From positions 1-34,239 of the IMG/VR virus record IMGVR_UViG_3300030329_004115: a stretch of DNA of 34,239 nucleotides. One strand, written 5' to 3'. The stretch is from a virus. The position numbers and the translations under genes were made by a program. Within the stretch, counting starts at the first letter, position 1. Every line of letters starts with the position of its first letter. Below, one piece after another: positions 1-7,038 of this stretch. The notes below the pieces were generated by a model. The model was not told where the DNA came from and did no database searches. It worked only from the letters and a program-made list of their open reading frames with translations.

Positions 1-1288
1 CACCCGCTTCCATCATCTTAGCGATTTGTTCGTGCTTCTCGCCCTGAGATTTCAAATCAGACTCGATGGTAGTAACAGGGAGCGGGGCTCGCACATCCAT
101 CGTCATCCCAGGATCTTCCGGCTCTTCGGGGGCGGCTTCAGCTTCGGTACCCATACCCATCATGTAAGCCCCACCACCTGGGAGTCCGGGTGCGATGCCA
201 TACAAAGCCCTTGCTGGGTCTTTTTCCTGAATACCTTTGACCACCTCGTATCCGGTCGCCGCCACACCGAGAGGCCCGAGGAGCCTTGAGCCTCCCTTGA
301 GTGTTGGCCCGATTAGTTTACTAAGCTTTTCTTTTGCTGTGGCAAGTTTTGAGGCGGCCTCTCGCGCCTTGGCACTCCCCGGAGGGGCCTTGCTGAGGGC
401 ATATTCTGCCTCGGAGAGGTGACGGGTCGTCTCCTTAACTTCACCCGCGACAGGGACGTAGTATGGATCGCCTAGCGCGTCCTTCCCGCCCCAACGCGCG
501 AGGACTTCCGCCTCTCTGGCCTCCCGTGCCTCTCTTAGAGCCTTACCCACCTCTTTCCTCTTCTCCTTTGCATCCCGAACACGCTCAGAGTGGGGGGTAT
601 CGGGCGGCAGCTCCTCCCCCGCCAAGCTTGCACGCATTTGCTCCTTCAAGTTGTCGATCTCGACGGGATCCGAGATTTTCTGCCTCCGGAGTCGTTTCTC
701 CTCCTCGAATAGGCTGTGGTACTCTTCCCAGTCAAGGGCTTTGTAGTCTGGATGAGTCCCAGCCCTCAAAGCACGGATCTCATCTTGTGGACTAGCAAAC
801 CCATGCTTTTTGATTTGGGATTCCCCAAGAGGAGTGAGGCGAGGGGCCTCGGGACTCCGAGCGGTTGAGGAAGCATATTCGGGCCGGGGGGGAGGAGACC
901 CATCTGTGGGGCCTCCTTCCCACGGGGCATCCATCACATAGAGACCAGTTTCCGACACAAGCTGCGCCGGGGCGTTTACCATCTCGGTCGCCCATGTGAT
1001 TTGAACTGGGATTTTCTTGTAGCCCAGCTTCTTAAACTCGGCTGCCCGGTGTCTGCCATCATGGTACAGAACCTGCCCATTTTGGAGTATTCTAAGAGCG
1101 GGGAGATTATTGAACTTTCGCCCCCCACTGATCATGACCCCGACGCTCCCCGCCTGCGAACCTCCGGGCTTTAGGGGGAGCGACATCTTCAGGAGTTCAT
1201 CGGGAGAGAGGTAATATATGGACTCCCGCGCGTCTTTAAGGGCCCTCTCCCTAAAGAGGTCTTCTATGGGGGGTAGCCCTTCAGGCAC
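1..1288 (-). CDS. N-terminal part of a large virion protein with ParB-like domain (runs off left edge)
   Basis: The GTG start at 1288 follows an AAGGAG site (1300-1295) with 6-base spacing and lies just after the upstream stop (1292-1290). The frame stays open for 429 codons to position 2, so the 3' end is missing. Residues about 24-100 look like a ParB N-terminal (ParB/Srx) domain, with the family signature HDGRHRAAEF at 76-85 followed by a KIPVQIT strand. Next come charged helical stretches (about 150-320), a Gly/Pro-rich hydrophobic stretch (about 335-395) and an acidic segment. ParB-like domains at the front of long phage 'polyvalent' proteins are known; such proteins are packaged and thought to act after entry. 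The last base at position 1 plus the final two bases of the window complete a codon in frame with the partial gene at 32201-34239, so both may be one gene of about 1108 codons. DNA binding or nuclease activity is inference. Confidence 0.8.
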   Translation of the reverse strand, partial: MPEGLPPIEDLFRERALKDARESIYYLSPDELLKMSLPLKPGGSQAGSVGVMISGGRKFNNLPALRILQNGQVLYHDGRHRAAEFKKLGYKKIPVQITWATEMVNAPAQLVSETGLYVMDAPWEGGPTDGSPPPRPEYASSTARSPEAPRLTPLGESQIKKHGFASPQDEIRALRAGTHPDYKALDWEEYHSLFEEEKRLRRQKISDPVEIDNLKEQMRASLAGEELPPDTPHSERVRDAKEKRKEVGKALREAREAREAEVLARWGGKDALGDPYYVPVAGEVKETTRHLSEAEYALSKAPPGSAKAREAASKLATAKEKLSKLIGPTLKGGSRLLGPLGVAATGYEVVKGIQEKDPARALYGIAPGLPGGGAYMMGMGTEAEAAPEEPEDPGMTMDVRAPLPVTTIESDLKSQGEKHEQIAKMMEAG

Positions 1289-1289
1289 A

Positions 1290-1802
1290 CTATTCTCCTT
1301 GGGCTTTCTTGCGGGGTTCTACAATAGCATCCCTAACGTCCAGAACATCGGGTTGCATCGACTCTTCTCCTCCAGCGAGTTGGATGAGTTGCTCCACGTA
1401 GTTTACCTGAACATTGTTCTGCTGAGGCTGAGAAGCGACAACGCAGGTGTACATAAGCTCTGCCCACTTTCGCATCTCTGAGCTTTGCCCCGGCTTGATT
1501 TCTCCTCGGGCAACTGCTAAACAAACGGTCGTTGCAAAATCCACGATGCCATGCGTGCTGTGCAGGTGAGGAGCAGCGTTACTGAGGAAAGTTGCTGGGA
1601 GAGATTCCTCCATTGCAACGGCTCGGGAGCCCAACTCCTCCAATACTTGGGGGGTTAGTAGGCTGTTGCTGCCATCTGCCGGAGGTACAATCAACGATAA
1701 TCCAGGTTCAACCTGGGTTTTCGTCGGTTCCCCCACCGCTTCTTCTTGCCCAATAGAAGGAGTGTCTCCATCTCGGAACAAATCGTCTAGTTCATCCTTC
1801 AT
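1290..1802 (-). CDS. Unrecognised late protein, 170 aa
   Basis: The ATG at 1802 follows an excellent AGGAGG site with a TTTT spacer. An upstream in-frame start exists but lies inside the preceding gene. The start overlaps the upstream stop by 4 bases (ATGA), so translation is probably coupled. The protein has an acidic, low-complexity N-terminal third (residues 1-45) and a helical rest, with no motif I recognise. Its place as second gene of the late operon would suit a packaging or head-assembly factor such as a small terminase, but nothing in the sequence proves that. Confidence 0.75.
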   Translation of the reverse strand: MKDELDDLFRDGDTPSIGQEEAVGEPTKTQVEPGLSLIVPPADGSNSLLTPQVLEELGSRAVAMEESLPATFLSNAAPHLHSTHGIVDFATTVCLAVARGEIKPGQSSEMRKWAELMYTCVVASQPQQNNVQVNYVEQLIQLAGGEESMQPDVLDVRDAIVEPRKKAQGE

Positions 1803-2758
1803 AAAATCCTCCTTCCAGATGCTTGGTATCCCCATCCCTCTATAGGAACTCTACGCTTCCTTTCCTCAACATCGGAATACTTTCTCATTCCTACCATGAA
1901 CCACCACATATTGCCTTGCGCTATCTCCTGTTCTCGGCGCAGGCGCCTCTCTAAATCCTGATTTCGGCGCTCCTTCTCCTCTAAACTCCGAAACACCGGC
2001 TCCAGGTCCGGTATACGTCTCTCTATAGGGCGCACCCTTTTCCCCAGCTTCAGGAGCGTCTGCACGTATGTACTATCAAATAGCTCTCTCCGCTCGCGCC
2101 GGAACTCCTTGGCCTCGCACAGCAGAGCCCGAGCATGCCTGGGATTCCGGACGATAGGCATCAAGTCGCTCCCTAGGGCCCAGAGAGCAAAGCTAGATAC
2201 CCCCATCAGCTTCTTGATGTACTCCGCTCGCATTACATCCCAGTTCGGGATGAGTTCCTCAATCGCCTCATCCCCCACTCCAATCAACCACCACATAAAC
2301 GCACTGGTATGCAGCTTAGGAACCCGGGTGCTCATGCCCTGAAAAAACCTTCGCGTCCCCCTCGCCCCCCTGCGGCCCGGGGAGAAAGGCAAACCCTCAC
2401 GGTACTGCCCGAGGGTAAAACACGCCACTTCATACGGCGTAGGAGGTTCCTCAAGGCCGAAGGCCGCACGAGCCCTCGGACTCCATTCCCCATGCGCCAC
2501 GCCCATAGTCTTCCCAAATGCGTGCTCCGCGAACGTCCTATTATTAGAAATCCTACCCCGCAGTCGAAACCCCTCATCTTTCTGCTGACTGGGAAACCAC
2601 CGCGTGGAATCCACAATCGGTGGATAGAGCCCAAGGGAAGCAAGCACGTACTGGAACTTGATTCGCTCAGGCAACCCTTTCTGCCGCTTCTTCGCCCTGG
2701 AGTCAAACTGCGGAGCCCGAATCAACTCCGTCCATGCGTCTGTACGTGGCATTCCCAC
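1799..2758 (-). CDS. Unrecognised first gene of the left late operon, about 319 aa
   Basis: This is the first minus-strand gene after the divergent gene-free region. The start could be GTG at 2758 or ATG at 2752; neither has a good ribosome-binding site, which is unusual here and may mean control through the leader. The protein is rich in Arg and Trp. It has a possible amphipathic or hydrophobic stretch around residues 165-215 and a highly charged, probably coiled-coil region of alternating Arg/Glu (about 245-285) just before the C-terminus. I see no Walker A, nuclease or portal motif, so it is not an obvious large terminase. It overlaps the next gene by 4 bases. Confidence 0.7.
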   Translation of the reverse strand: MGMPRTDAWTELIRAPQFDSRAKKRQKGLPERIKFQYVLASLGLYPPIVDSTRWFPSQQKDEGFRLRGRISNNRTFAEHAFGKTMGVAHGEWSPRARAAFGLEEPPTPYEVACFTLGQYREGLPFSPGRRGARGTRRFFQGMSTRVPKLHTSAFMWWLIGVGDEAIEELIPNWDVMRAEYIKKLMGVSSFALWALGSDLMPIVRNPRHARALLCEAKEFRRERRELFDSTYVQTLLKLGKRVRPIERRIPDLEPVFRSLEEKERRNQDLERRLRREQEIAQGNMWWFMVGMRKYSDVEERKRRVPIEGWGYQASGRRIL

Positions 2759-2819
2759 AGGGTAACTTGTTAGATCTCAGATGACGCACCAAAAATGGTC
2801 GCGCATGGAAGAGGGGGGA

Positions 2820-3208
2820 TAACCGGAAACCGGACACCTCCGCACCGGGGATGGGGTCCGCAGCGAACGGAGAGAGCGGAGGGGCACAGCCTCGGGAGCG
2901 CAGCTCGCGCCAGCGAGCGTAGCTCAGGGAGCTGCGACAGCAGCGACCTTCCTTCGCGCAGCGAAGACGAGGCCCCCGGCAGGGGAGCACCGAAGGTGCG
3001 GTGTCGTATCTGTTGGCGTAGCCAACGCAATACGACACATGGCACACATCGGGCGTAAGCCCGCGTGCCCCCCTGGGATCGCGCGGGAGCGACTAGCGAC
3101 CACCGTGAGACGCGGAATAGGCGGAAGGCGAATAGCCTGTAGCCCTCCGAGCGTTCCGATCAGGAACGTGAAGGACAAATCGTCCCGACCGATTAGGGAG
3201 GGACCGCC
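2820..3208 (+). ncRNA. Candidate large structured RNA, dense stem-loops
   Basis: No reading frame here looks real, yet perfect stems follow one another. They include CTCCGC/GCGGAG (2838-2843 with 2876-2881) enclosing TCCG/CGGA, 6 bp at 2903-2918, 7 bp at 2919-2935 (one G-U), 6 bp at 2952-2966, CCCC/GGGG at 2973-2985 and 5 bp at 2987-2999. A 9-bp stem (3001-3009 with 3030-3038) encloses a 6-bp hairpin (3012-3026). A nested pair follows: GGCAC/GTGCC (3041-3045 with 3065-3069) around CGGGC/GCCCG with a GTAA loop. Later stems are at 3126-3138, 3152-3168 and 3182-3204. The GTAA loop is a GNRA tetraloop only when read on the plus strand, which favours that strand. Size and phage setting resemble large ornate phage RNAs such as ROOL or GOLLD, but I cannot show membership. 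An origin or packaging site is an alternative. Confidence 0.4.
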
Positions 3209-3223
3209 CTACTCGTGAGTAGA

Positions 3224-3252
3224 ATGTCAAGGACTTGTAAACCCGTGATAAT
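3224..3252 (+). promoter_or_regulatory. Candidate sigma70-like promoter for the early operon
   Basis: ATGTCA (3224-3229) and GATAAT (3247-3252) are separated by 17 bases, matching the -35 and -10 consensus at 4/6 and 5/6. It lies about 105 bases upstream of the first plus-strand gene and just after the ACCGCCC motif and a 5-bp hairpin (3209-3222). It is the best match I see in the divergent region. No equally good promoter was found for the minus-strand arm. Confidence 0.4.
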
Positions 3253-3340
3253 CTACTGAAGGGTAGATGACTCTCATCCGTCTCACACACGTGAGTGAGT
3301 GAGAGGCCATTTCGGCCAAGGCCCGGGGACCGTTTCCCCG
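3251..3340 (+). promoter_or_regulatory. Structured 5' leader of the first early gene
   Basis: Four hairpins stand in a row before the ribosome-binding site AAGGACA: ATCTAC/GTAGAT (3251-3268); CTCTCA/TGAGAG (3271-3305) enclosing CTCAC/GTGAG with an ACAC loop; GGCC/GGCC (3305-3317); and CGGGGA/TCCCCG (3324-3340). The last ends just before the ribosome-binding site. None has a T-tract, so they look like mRNA-stabilising or translation-control structures rather than terminators. Confidence 0.5.
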
Positions 3341-3357
3341 ATAAGGACAGGTGAAAA

Positions 3358-4020
3358 ATGCGTTATCAAAACTTCAATATTTCTCTCGGTGGCTCGGCTT
3401 CTATGATGCTGGCCGTTCATCCTGACTATTCGTGCGAGGTCACTTCCCTGGAAGATGAGAGCGCCCGCGTGGATATTCTGAGCCCTGACGGTTCAGCCGT
3501 TCACACGGTGTGGACCAAAAATGTCACGGATTCCACGCTGGCTAACTTCCGCGCGTTGGGCGTGGATATCGACGTTTTCCCCCTCTATTCTCCTGGAAAA
3601 TCCGCGAATGAGGGAAACCACGGTCAGAACTGGGAGCGAGCCGTAGACGAGAAGACCAAGGGCTATAAGGTGGAGCGAACCCTTAGATTCTCTACTTCCC
3701 TCACCAGCGACGGTATGTTCCAGCCCGGCCTAAACCGGTGGCATGATGAGAATAATGAGGGAGTTATTGCCTTGTATGTGTGCGAGTTTTCGGTGAGTCC
3801 TACTCGTCAGGAGCAATGGCTGGCCGATGATGCTCCTATCGGGGCGCTCGTGAAACGGACCGAGGCTGACAAGGCGTTCGCCCGTCTCGCCTGCAAAATG
3901 CAGGACGTGAAGAACACTGAGAAGCGACTCGCAGCGCTGCAAAAGGAAGTGGCTACTCTTCAGGCTACCTACGAAAAAGAACTGAAGAAGGAAACCCGGA
4001 AAGCCAAGAAGGCCAGCTAA
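3358..4020 (+). CDS. Unrecognised early protein with C-terminal coiled coil, 220 aa
   Basis: First gene of the plus arm, with an AAGGACA ribosome-binding site 5' of the ATG. Residues 1-165 look like a mixed alpha/beta globular domain. Residues about 170-220 are strongly charged with heptad-like Leu/Ala spacing and end in a Lys/Ala-rich tail, so a coiled coil is likely. No known family recognised. As the first early gene behind a long structured leader it is probably abundantly made soon after infection (inference). It is followed by a 12-bp perfect hairpin. Confidence 0.8.
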   Translation: MRYQNFNISLGGSASMMLAVHPDYSCEVTSLEDESARVDILSPDGSAVHTVWTKNVTDSTLANFRALGVDIDVFPLYSPGKSANEGNHGQNWERAVDEKTKGYKVERTLRFSTSLTSDGMFQPGLNRWHDENNEGVIALYVCEFSVSPTRQEQWLADDAPIGALVKRTEADKAFARLACKMQDVKNTEKRLAALQKEVATLQATYEKELKKETRKAKKAS

Positions 4021-4031
4021 TAATCCCAACC

Positions 4032-4076
4032 GGGATTCCCTCCTGAAAATGGAGGGAATCCCTACCGGGACCGCCC
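4032..4076 (+). promoter_or_regulatory. Perfect 12-bp hairpin plus ACCGCCC motif
   Basis: GGGATTCCCTCC (4032-4043) and its exact complement (4051-4062) flank a 7-base A-rich loop 11 bases after the preceding stop codon. There is no T-tract, so this is not a classical Rho-independent terminator; it may protect the 3' end of the mRNA or act as an attenuator. ACCGCCC follows at 4070-4076, as in several other leaders of this arm. Confidence 0.6.
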
Positions 4077-4255
4077 TCTACTCCGCCGCCGCCGCGTATG
4101 GCCGCTGGCACTACCGCGTCCCCGTAAATATTTCCCTGAGGCTGGCTTAGAAGTTCTGGTAACTCCATGAGCTCAGCCGAGCTTTCAAGCAGGATTCTCG
4201 CCTGCTCATTCTATTGTCTCTAAGACAATCCCCCTCCCCCCCTACCGAGAAACCG
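4077..4255 (+). other. Gene-free stretch with further hairpins
   Basis: No supported gene. It contains AGCTC/GAGCT (4170-4183, loop AGCC), GCAGG/CCTGC around 4189-4205, and ATTGTCT/AGACAAT (4213-4229, loop CTA) followed by a C-rich run. Together with the hairpin at 4032 this makes a structured leader of over 200 bases before the tiny membrane gene at 4256. Confidence 0.45.
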
Positions 4256-4369
4256 ATGCCTATCTTTCTACAGTTTGTACTTATCTATGCGGGAATGTTT
4301 CTTCTCGTAGCTCTTCTCTCAGAACTTCTTGTTTTTCTAAACAAGAAAACAAACGGCTGGTTCTACTAG
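4256..4369 (+). CDS. Tiny single-span membrane protein, 37 aa
   Basis: ATG at 4256 to TAG at 4367-4369. Residues 3-28 form one strongly hydrophobic helix, followed by a short Lys/Asn-rich tail. The C-terminal half of the helix (LLSELLVFL) resembles that of the 41-residue protein at 5113 (LFSEFLLFL), suggesting the two are diverged duplicates. The ribosome-binding site is weak, so this is less certain than its neighbours. The role is unknown; small early membrane proteins of phages often alter host membrane functions or exclude other phages (family-level knowledge, not shown here). Confidence 0.5.
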   Translation: MPIFLQFVLIYAGMFLLVALLSELLVFLNKKTNGWFY

Positions 4370-4453
4370 TCGCCTATCCACGTTTACTGGTTTCTCCGAA
4401 ACCGCCCCACCCCAGTTTGCCGCTGGGTAACTCAAATGAAAGGACACACCATC

Positions 4454-4654
4454 ATGGAACAGCGCGTATTTTCTTCTTCTGGCCTTGAAAGGCTGGAGCA
4501 ACTTCAAAGACGAGAAGGGATTCTCAGTACCCGGTTCGATATGTTTCGAGACCCGGCAGATGCCCAGGCGTTGGAAGAAGTTCAGGTTCAAATCCAGGCT
4601 TGCGAGGAAGCTCTACGAGTTTCCGCTGAGTCTTTCATTCCACTTGATTATTAG
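4454..4654 (+). CDS. Small helical protein, 66 aa
   Basis: ATG at 4454 follows the AAAGGACA-type leader also seen before the genes at 5694, 7131, 8131 and 9978. The protein is rich in Glu, Gln and Leu, with heptad-like spacing over residues 10-55, consistent with a short coiled coil or helical hairpin. No family recognised. A 9-base gap separates it from the next gene, so they are probably co-transcribed. The leader before it carries ACCGCCC and a potential H-type pseudoknot. Confidence 0.7.
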   Translation: MEQRVFSSSGLERLEQLQRREGILSTRFDMFRDPADAQALEEVQVQIQACEEALRVSAESFIPLDY

Positions 4655-4663
4655 GAGACTATC

Positions 4664-5116
4664 ATGTCTAAAACTAAGCTTCATAATCTTGTCGTCTCTA
4701 ATCTGACTCAGGCCCAGGTCAATAAAGTTCTGGATGCTCTGTACGATATCTCTATCTCCGCAGATTTAGCTGAGAAATGCGATAACTGTGGCGGCCAGTT
4801 TGCCCTGGTCTTTATGGAAGACGTGGACTTTGCCCACTACGGGCACCAAAGATTCTGCTGCCATTGCGCTGGCCATTATTACGACAGTCTTCCTGAGCCT
4901 CCACTCGTAAGCTCTAAGGAATCTCCCATCCTGGAGTATGAAAAGAGGATTTCTGTTTCGAATATGGATCCTACTGATATCGGTGGTTCCATGAAATCCT
5001 CTGACCTCAGCGCTCCTATCTGGACTAAGTACAACGTGTGTTTGGACGAACAAAACGGGGAGCCGAGCGCTGTGTTCGCAGTCGAGCTTTCTATCAAAAA
5101 GGAAGGTGAGAAATGA
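4664..5116 (+). CDS. Zinc-ribbon protein sharing a motif with the MoxR-type ATPase, 150 aa
   Basis: ATG at 4664 with a TAGGAGA ribosome-binding site. A four-Cys zinc-binding pattern is visible: CDNC at about residues 39-42 and CCHC at about 66-69. The C-terminal part contains SNMDPTDIGG (about 99-108), nearly identical to SNMDPTDVGG in the MoxR-like ATPase at 5694; the matching DNA is also very similar. In MoxR-type ATPases this segment is a conserved structural loop, so the small protein may mimic or bind the same partner, or have picked up a gene fragment. It overlaps the next gene (ATGA). Confidence 0.75.
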   Translation: MSKTKLHNLVVSNLTQAQVNKVLDALYDISISADLAEKCDNCGGQFALVFMEDVDFAHYGHQRFCCHCAGHYYDSLPEPPLVSSKESPILEYEKRISVSNMDPTDIGGSMKSSDLSAPIWTKYNVCLDEQNGEPSAVFAVELSIKKEGEK

Positions 5117-5238
5117 ATCGTCGAGACTTTGATTGGGCAGACGTTCTCATGCTGTGCGCGATTGGTTCGTTTGTTCTTCTCTTATCCCTGGAGCTTTTCT
5201 CTGAGTTTCTTCTCTTTCTTGCCCGTGGAGGTGTGTGA
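5113..5238 (+). CDS. Tiny single-span membrane protein, 41 aa
   Basis: ATG at 5113 overlaps the upstream stop (ATGA) and has a GGAAGGTGAG ribosome-binding site inside the previous gene. Residues 1-10 are polar and charged; residues 11-37 form one hydrophobic helix. The stop overlaps the ATG of the next gene by one base (TGATG). It resembles the 37-residue protein at 4256 in its helix. It is too short for most gene finders, but its overlaps on both sides and its good ribosome-binding site make it convincing. Confidence 0.7.
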   Translation: MNRRDFDWADVLMLCAIGSFVLLLSLELFSEFLLFLARGGV

Positions 5239-5429
5239 TGTTTGTAGACTCGAAAACCCGCGCGATCTATCAGAAACTACGAGCCGAAAACCCAACGGTG
5301 AGGCCCATATTCCTGTTCAAGCTGACCCGAATGCTGACGACCGATGATCCAAACTGGGTCCGCCGGACTACTATCGGCGGCACACTCGCTACTATCGAAA
5401 GGTCAGTTTCCATAGAAGGAGGTGCGTGA
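5238..5429 (+). CDS. Unrecognised small soluble protein, 63 aa
   Basis: ATG at 5238 has a GGAGG site (5227-5231) with 6-base spacing; a GTG one codon upstream is less likely. The protein is basic, with many Arg and Thr, and no cysteines or membrane span. One-base overlaps with both neighbours (TGATG) indicate a translationally coupled trio with the membrane proteins at 5113 and 5429. Function unknown. Confidence 0.65.
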   Translation: MFVDSKTRAIYQKLRAENPTVRPIFLFKLTRMLTTDDPNWVRRTTIGGTLATIERSVSIEGGA

Positions 5430-5539
5430 TGCGTGAGAAACTTTGGACTATCTATTTCTTTGCTACCAGATTGGTTTTGCCCGCTGCGATTGTTGGATTG
5501 GTAATCACCATTCGCACACTGCAGGACTGCTGTTTCTAG
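5429..5539 (+). CDS. Tiny single-span membrane protein, 36 aa
   Basis: ATG at 5429 overlaps the upstream stop by one base, with a strong AAGGAGG site (about 5416-5422). A short basic N-terminus is followed by a hydrophobic helix (residues about 6-28) and a tail containing a Cys pair (CCF) before TAG. It is the third tiny membrane protein in 1.3 kb. Role unknown. Confidence 0.65.
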   Translation: MREKLWTIYFFATRLVLPAAIVGLVITIRTLQDCCF

Positions 5540-5556
5540 TGTTAGCGCAGCCCCTG

Positions 5557-5674
5557 GCCCGGAGGGTTTGTATCCGGGCTCCTTTTCCCTCGTGGAGTAG
5601 ACTGACTCAATCTTACAGAAACCGCCCTCCCGGGTGTTCCGCTGTCGGATTGAGTCAGTAGCATTCCGCTACTG
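5557..5674 (+). promoter_or_regulatory. Leader of the ATPase gene with mutually exclusive hairpins
   Basis: GCCCGGA/TCCGGGC (5557-5579) is followed by CTCC and TTTT and could be a weak terminator. Then a 12-bp stem, 5611-5622 with 5648-5659, encloses a 25-base loop carrying GAAACCGCCC. A third stem, CAGTAGC/GCTACTG (5656-5662 with 5668-5674), uses bases also needed by the 12-bp stem, so the two compete. It ends about 6 bases before AAAGGACA, the ribosome-binding site of the next gene. The arrangement is like an attenuator or translational switch (inference). Confidence 0.55.
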
Positions 5675-5693
5675 AAAAACAAAGGACAACAGC

Positions 5694-6836
5694 ATGAAAA
5701 TGCAACACACGATTGAAGCCGTTCGGATGTCTATCGACGCCGGACTTGTTCCCATTCTTTGGGGCCCAGATGGCGAGGGGAAAACCTCGTGGGTTCGCTC
5801 GGAGATTAAACGCCGAGGATGGAGAGGCTGGATTCTCAACGGTTCGAATATGGATCCCACCGATGTTGGTGGTGCCATTTCCGTAGAGGATGGAGTCGCC
5901 TCCAGGATTCCTGTTCACCGTGCAATCCGAGAAGCTGCGGAATGTTCGGCTAAGCAGGAACACTACATCATGTTCATCACGGAGCTAACTTCTGCTCCTG
6001 GCGCTGTGCTCGCTACACTTCTGACTCTAATGTCAGAGTATATCGCTGGCGATGTCGAGCTAGATCCTGAGTATATTCACATTATCCTGGATGCAAATCC
6101 ACCGGATATGGCTGTGAATGCTACGGATCTTGCTGCGCCCGTGAATACTCGGATGATTCACTTTGACTGGAAGTCTGACTTTGACTTCTGGTGTGAGGGA
6201 ATGATGTCTGGTGAATGGGCTCCGGTAGAACAAGCTGCGCTTGTCATTGGATTCCTGAAGCGACAAGGTGAGGTAGCGGAAGATTCTCCAGGACCACAAT
6301 CCGTTGGAGGATGTTTCCGTGTTCCGCCGACACGAGAATACGCAAACAAACCACGTCCTACTCCTAGAACCTGGACAAATCTTGCCCGGGGATTGGATAG
6401 CGCCAAGAAAGCTGAGGCTTCCCATCAAGCAATCTCTTTGCTTGTCAATGGAACCATCGGTCAGCATATTGGCTCGGAGTTCATGGGATACTACAGACTG
6501 CGCGAGCATTTGCCCGAGCCGGCTGAGATTCTCGCTCGTGCTGAAACTGTGGAGATTCCTGAACGCGCGGATATTGCATACATGTTCTTCCAGTCTATTG
6601 CTGCGTATGTCAGTGGAACCAAGAAGGTGGACGACTGGAATAAAGCGTGGCTTATTCTCGGTCGTTCGGATGGAACTCCGCACAAAGATAAGGCTGTTGT
6701 TGCAGCTCAAACTTTGGCTACCCTCTACAATACTCCAGAAGGACACCACCTCAAGAAGCACATTCCTAGTGAACTCCGGAAGTTTGTATCTGACTTCCGT
6801 AATCTTGGAATGTTGAAGGCCAAAGACAATGGCTAG
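5694..6836 (+). CDS. MoxR-type AAA+ ATPase, 380 aa
   Basis: ATG at 5694 with AAAGGACA. Walker A is GPDGEGKTS (residues 24-32). The NMDPTDVGG loop after it is typical of MoxR/AAA_5 ATPases. The Walker B region is the hydrophobic strand IMFITEL, where Thr-Glu stands in place of Asp-Glu, so the first acidic residue is missing. Sensor 1 is LDANP and a likely arginine finger lies in NTR. MoxR ATPases remodel or load a VWA-domain partner, often with metal insertion; the VWA/HEXXH protein encoded at 8131 is the obvious partner. The C-terminal 200 residues are a helical lid and specific extension. It overlaps the next gene by 8 bases. Confidence 0.85.
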   Translation: MKMQHTIEAVRMSIDAGLVPILWGPDGEGKTSWVRSEIKRRGWRGWILNGSNMDPTDVGGAISVEDGVASRIPVHRAIREAAECSAKQEHYIMFITELTSAPGAVLATLLTLMSEYIAGDVELDPEYIHIILDANPPDMAVNATDLAAPVNTRMIHFDWKSDFDFWCEGMMSGEWAPVEQAALVIGFLKRQGEVAEDSPGPQSVGGCFRVPPTREYANKPRPTPRTWTNLARGLDSAKKAEASHQAISLLVNGTIGQHIGSEFMGYYRLREHLPEPAEILARAETVEIPERADIAYMFFQSIAAYVSGTKKVDDWNKAWLILGRSDGTPHKDKAVVAAQTLATLYNTPEGHHLKKHIPSELRKFVSDFRNLGMLKAKDNG

Positions 6837-7038
6837 GTATCTGGAAGAGGACTCCAGTGACTACCCACTATTTTGCACTTGCTTAGAGTGCGAAAGCTCT
6901 GTGGAATGGGAGGATTACAGCCACGAAAGTGACATGTGCGTCTCCTGTGAAACTGAGGAAATACGCAAGGAACCATTCGGGAACTTGATCCTTGTGATTG
7001 AAGAACTGGAATCTCCCGAAACCGCCCCCTCGGACTGA
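6829..7038 (+). CDS. Small acidic zinc-ribbon protein, 69 aa
   Basis: ATG at 6829 overlaps the end of the ATPase gene by 8 bases. Two cysteine pairs, CLEC (about residues 18-21) and CVSC (about 37-40), form a likely zinc ribbon. The protein is very acidic. The overlap suggests it is co-made with the ATPase. No named family. Confidence 0.7.
   Translation: MARYLEEDSSDYPLFCTCLECESSVEWEDYSHESDMCVSCETEEIRKEPFGNLILVIEELESPETAPSD

Noticed and set aside
2915-2945. tRNA-like words (GTAGCTCAG) in the structured region
   Set aside because: The presumed D-loop would be only 3 bases and there is no T-arm, anticodon arm or acceptor pairing. It fits a simple 7-bp hairpin.
2703-3290. Several overlapping open frames across the divergent region
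   Set aside because: They overlap each other in different frames, lack ribosome-binding sites, and give Arg/Ser/Pro-rich sequence typical of GC-rich structured DNA.
4167-4223. 18-codon open frame
   Set aside because: No ribosome-binding site, no distinctive composition, and it lies across hairpins.
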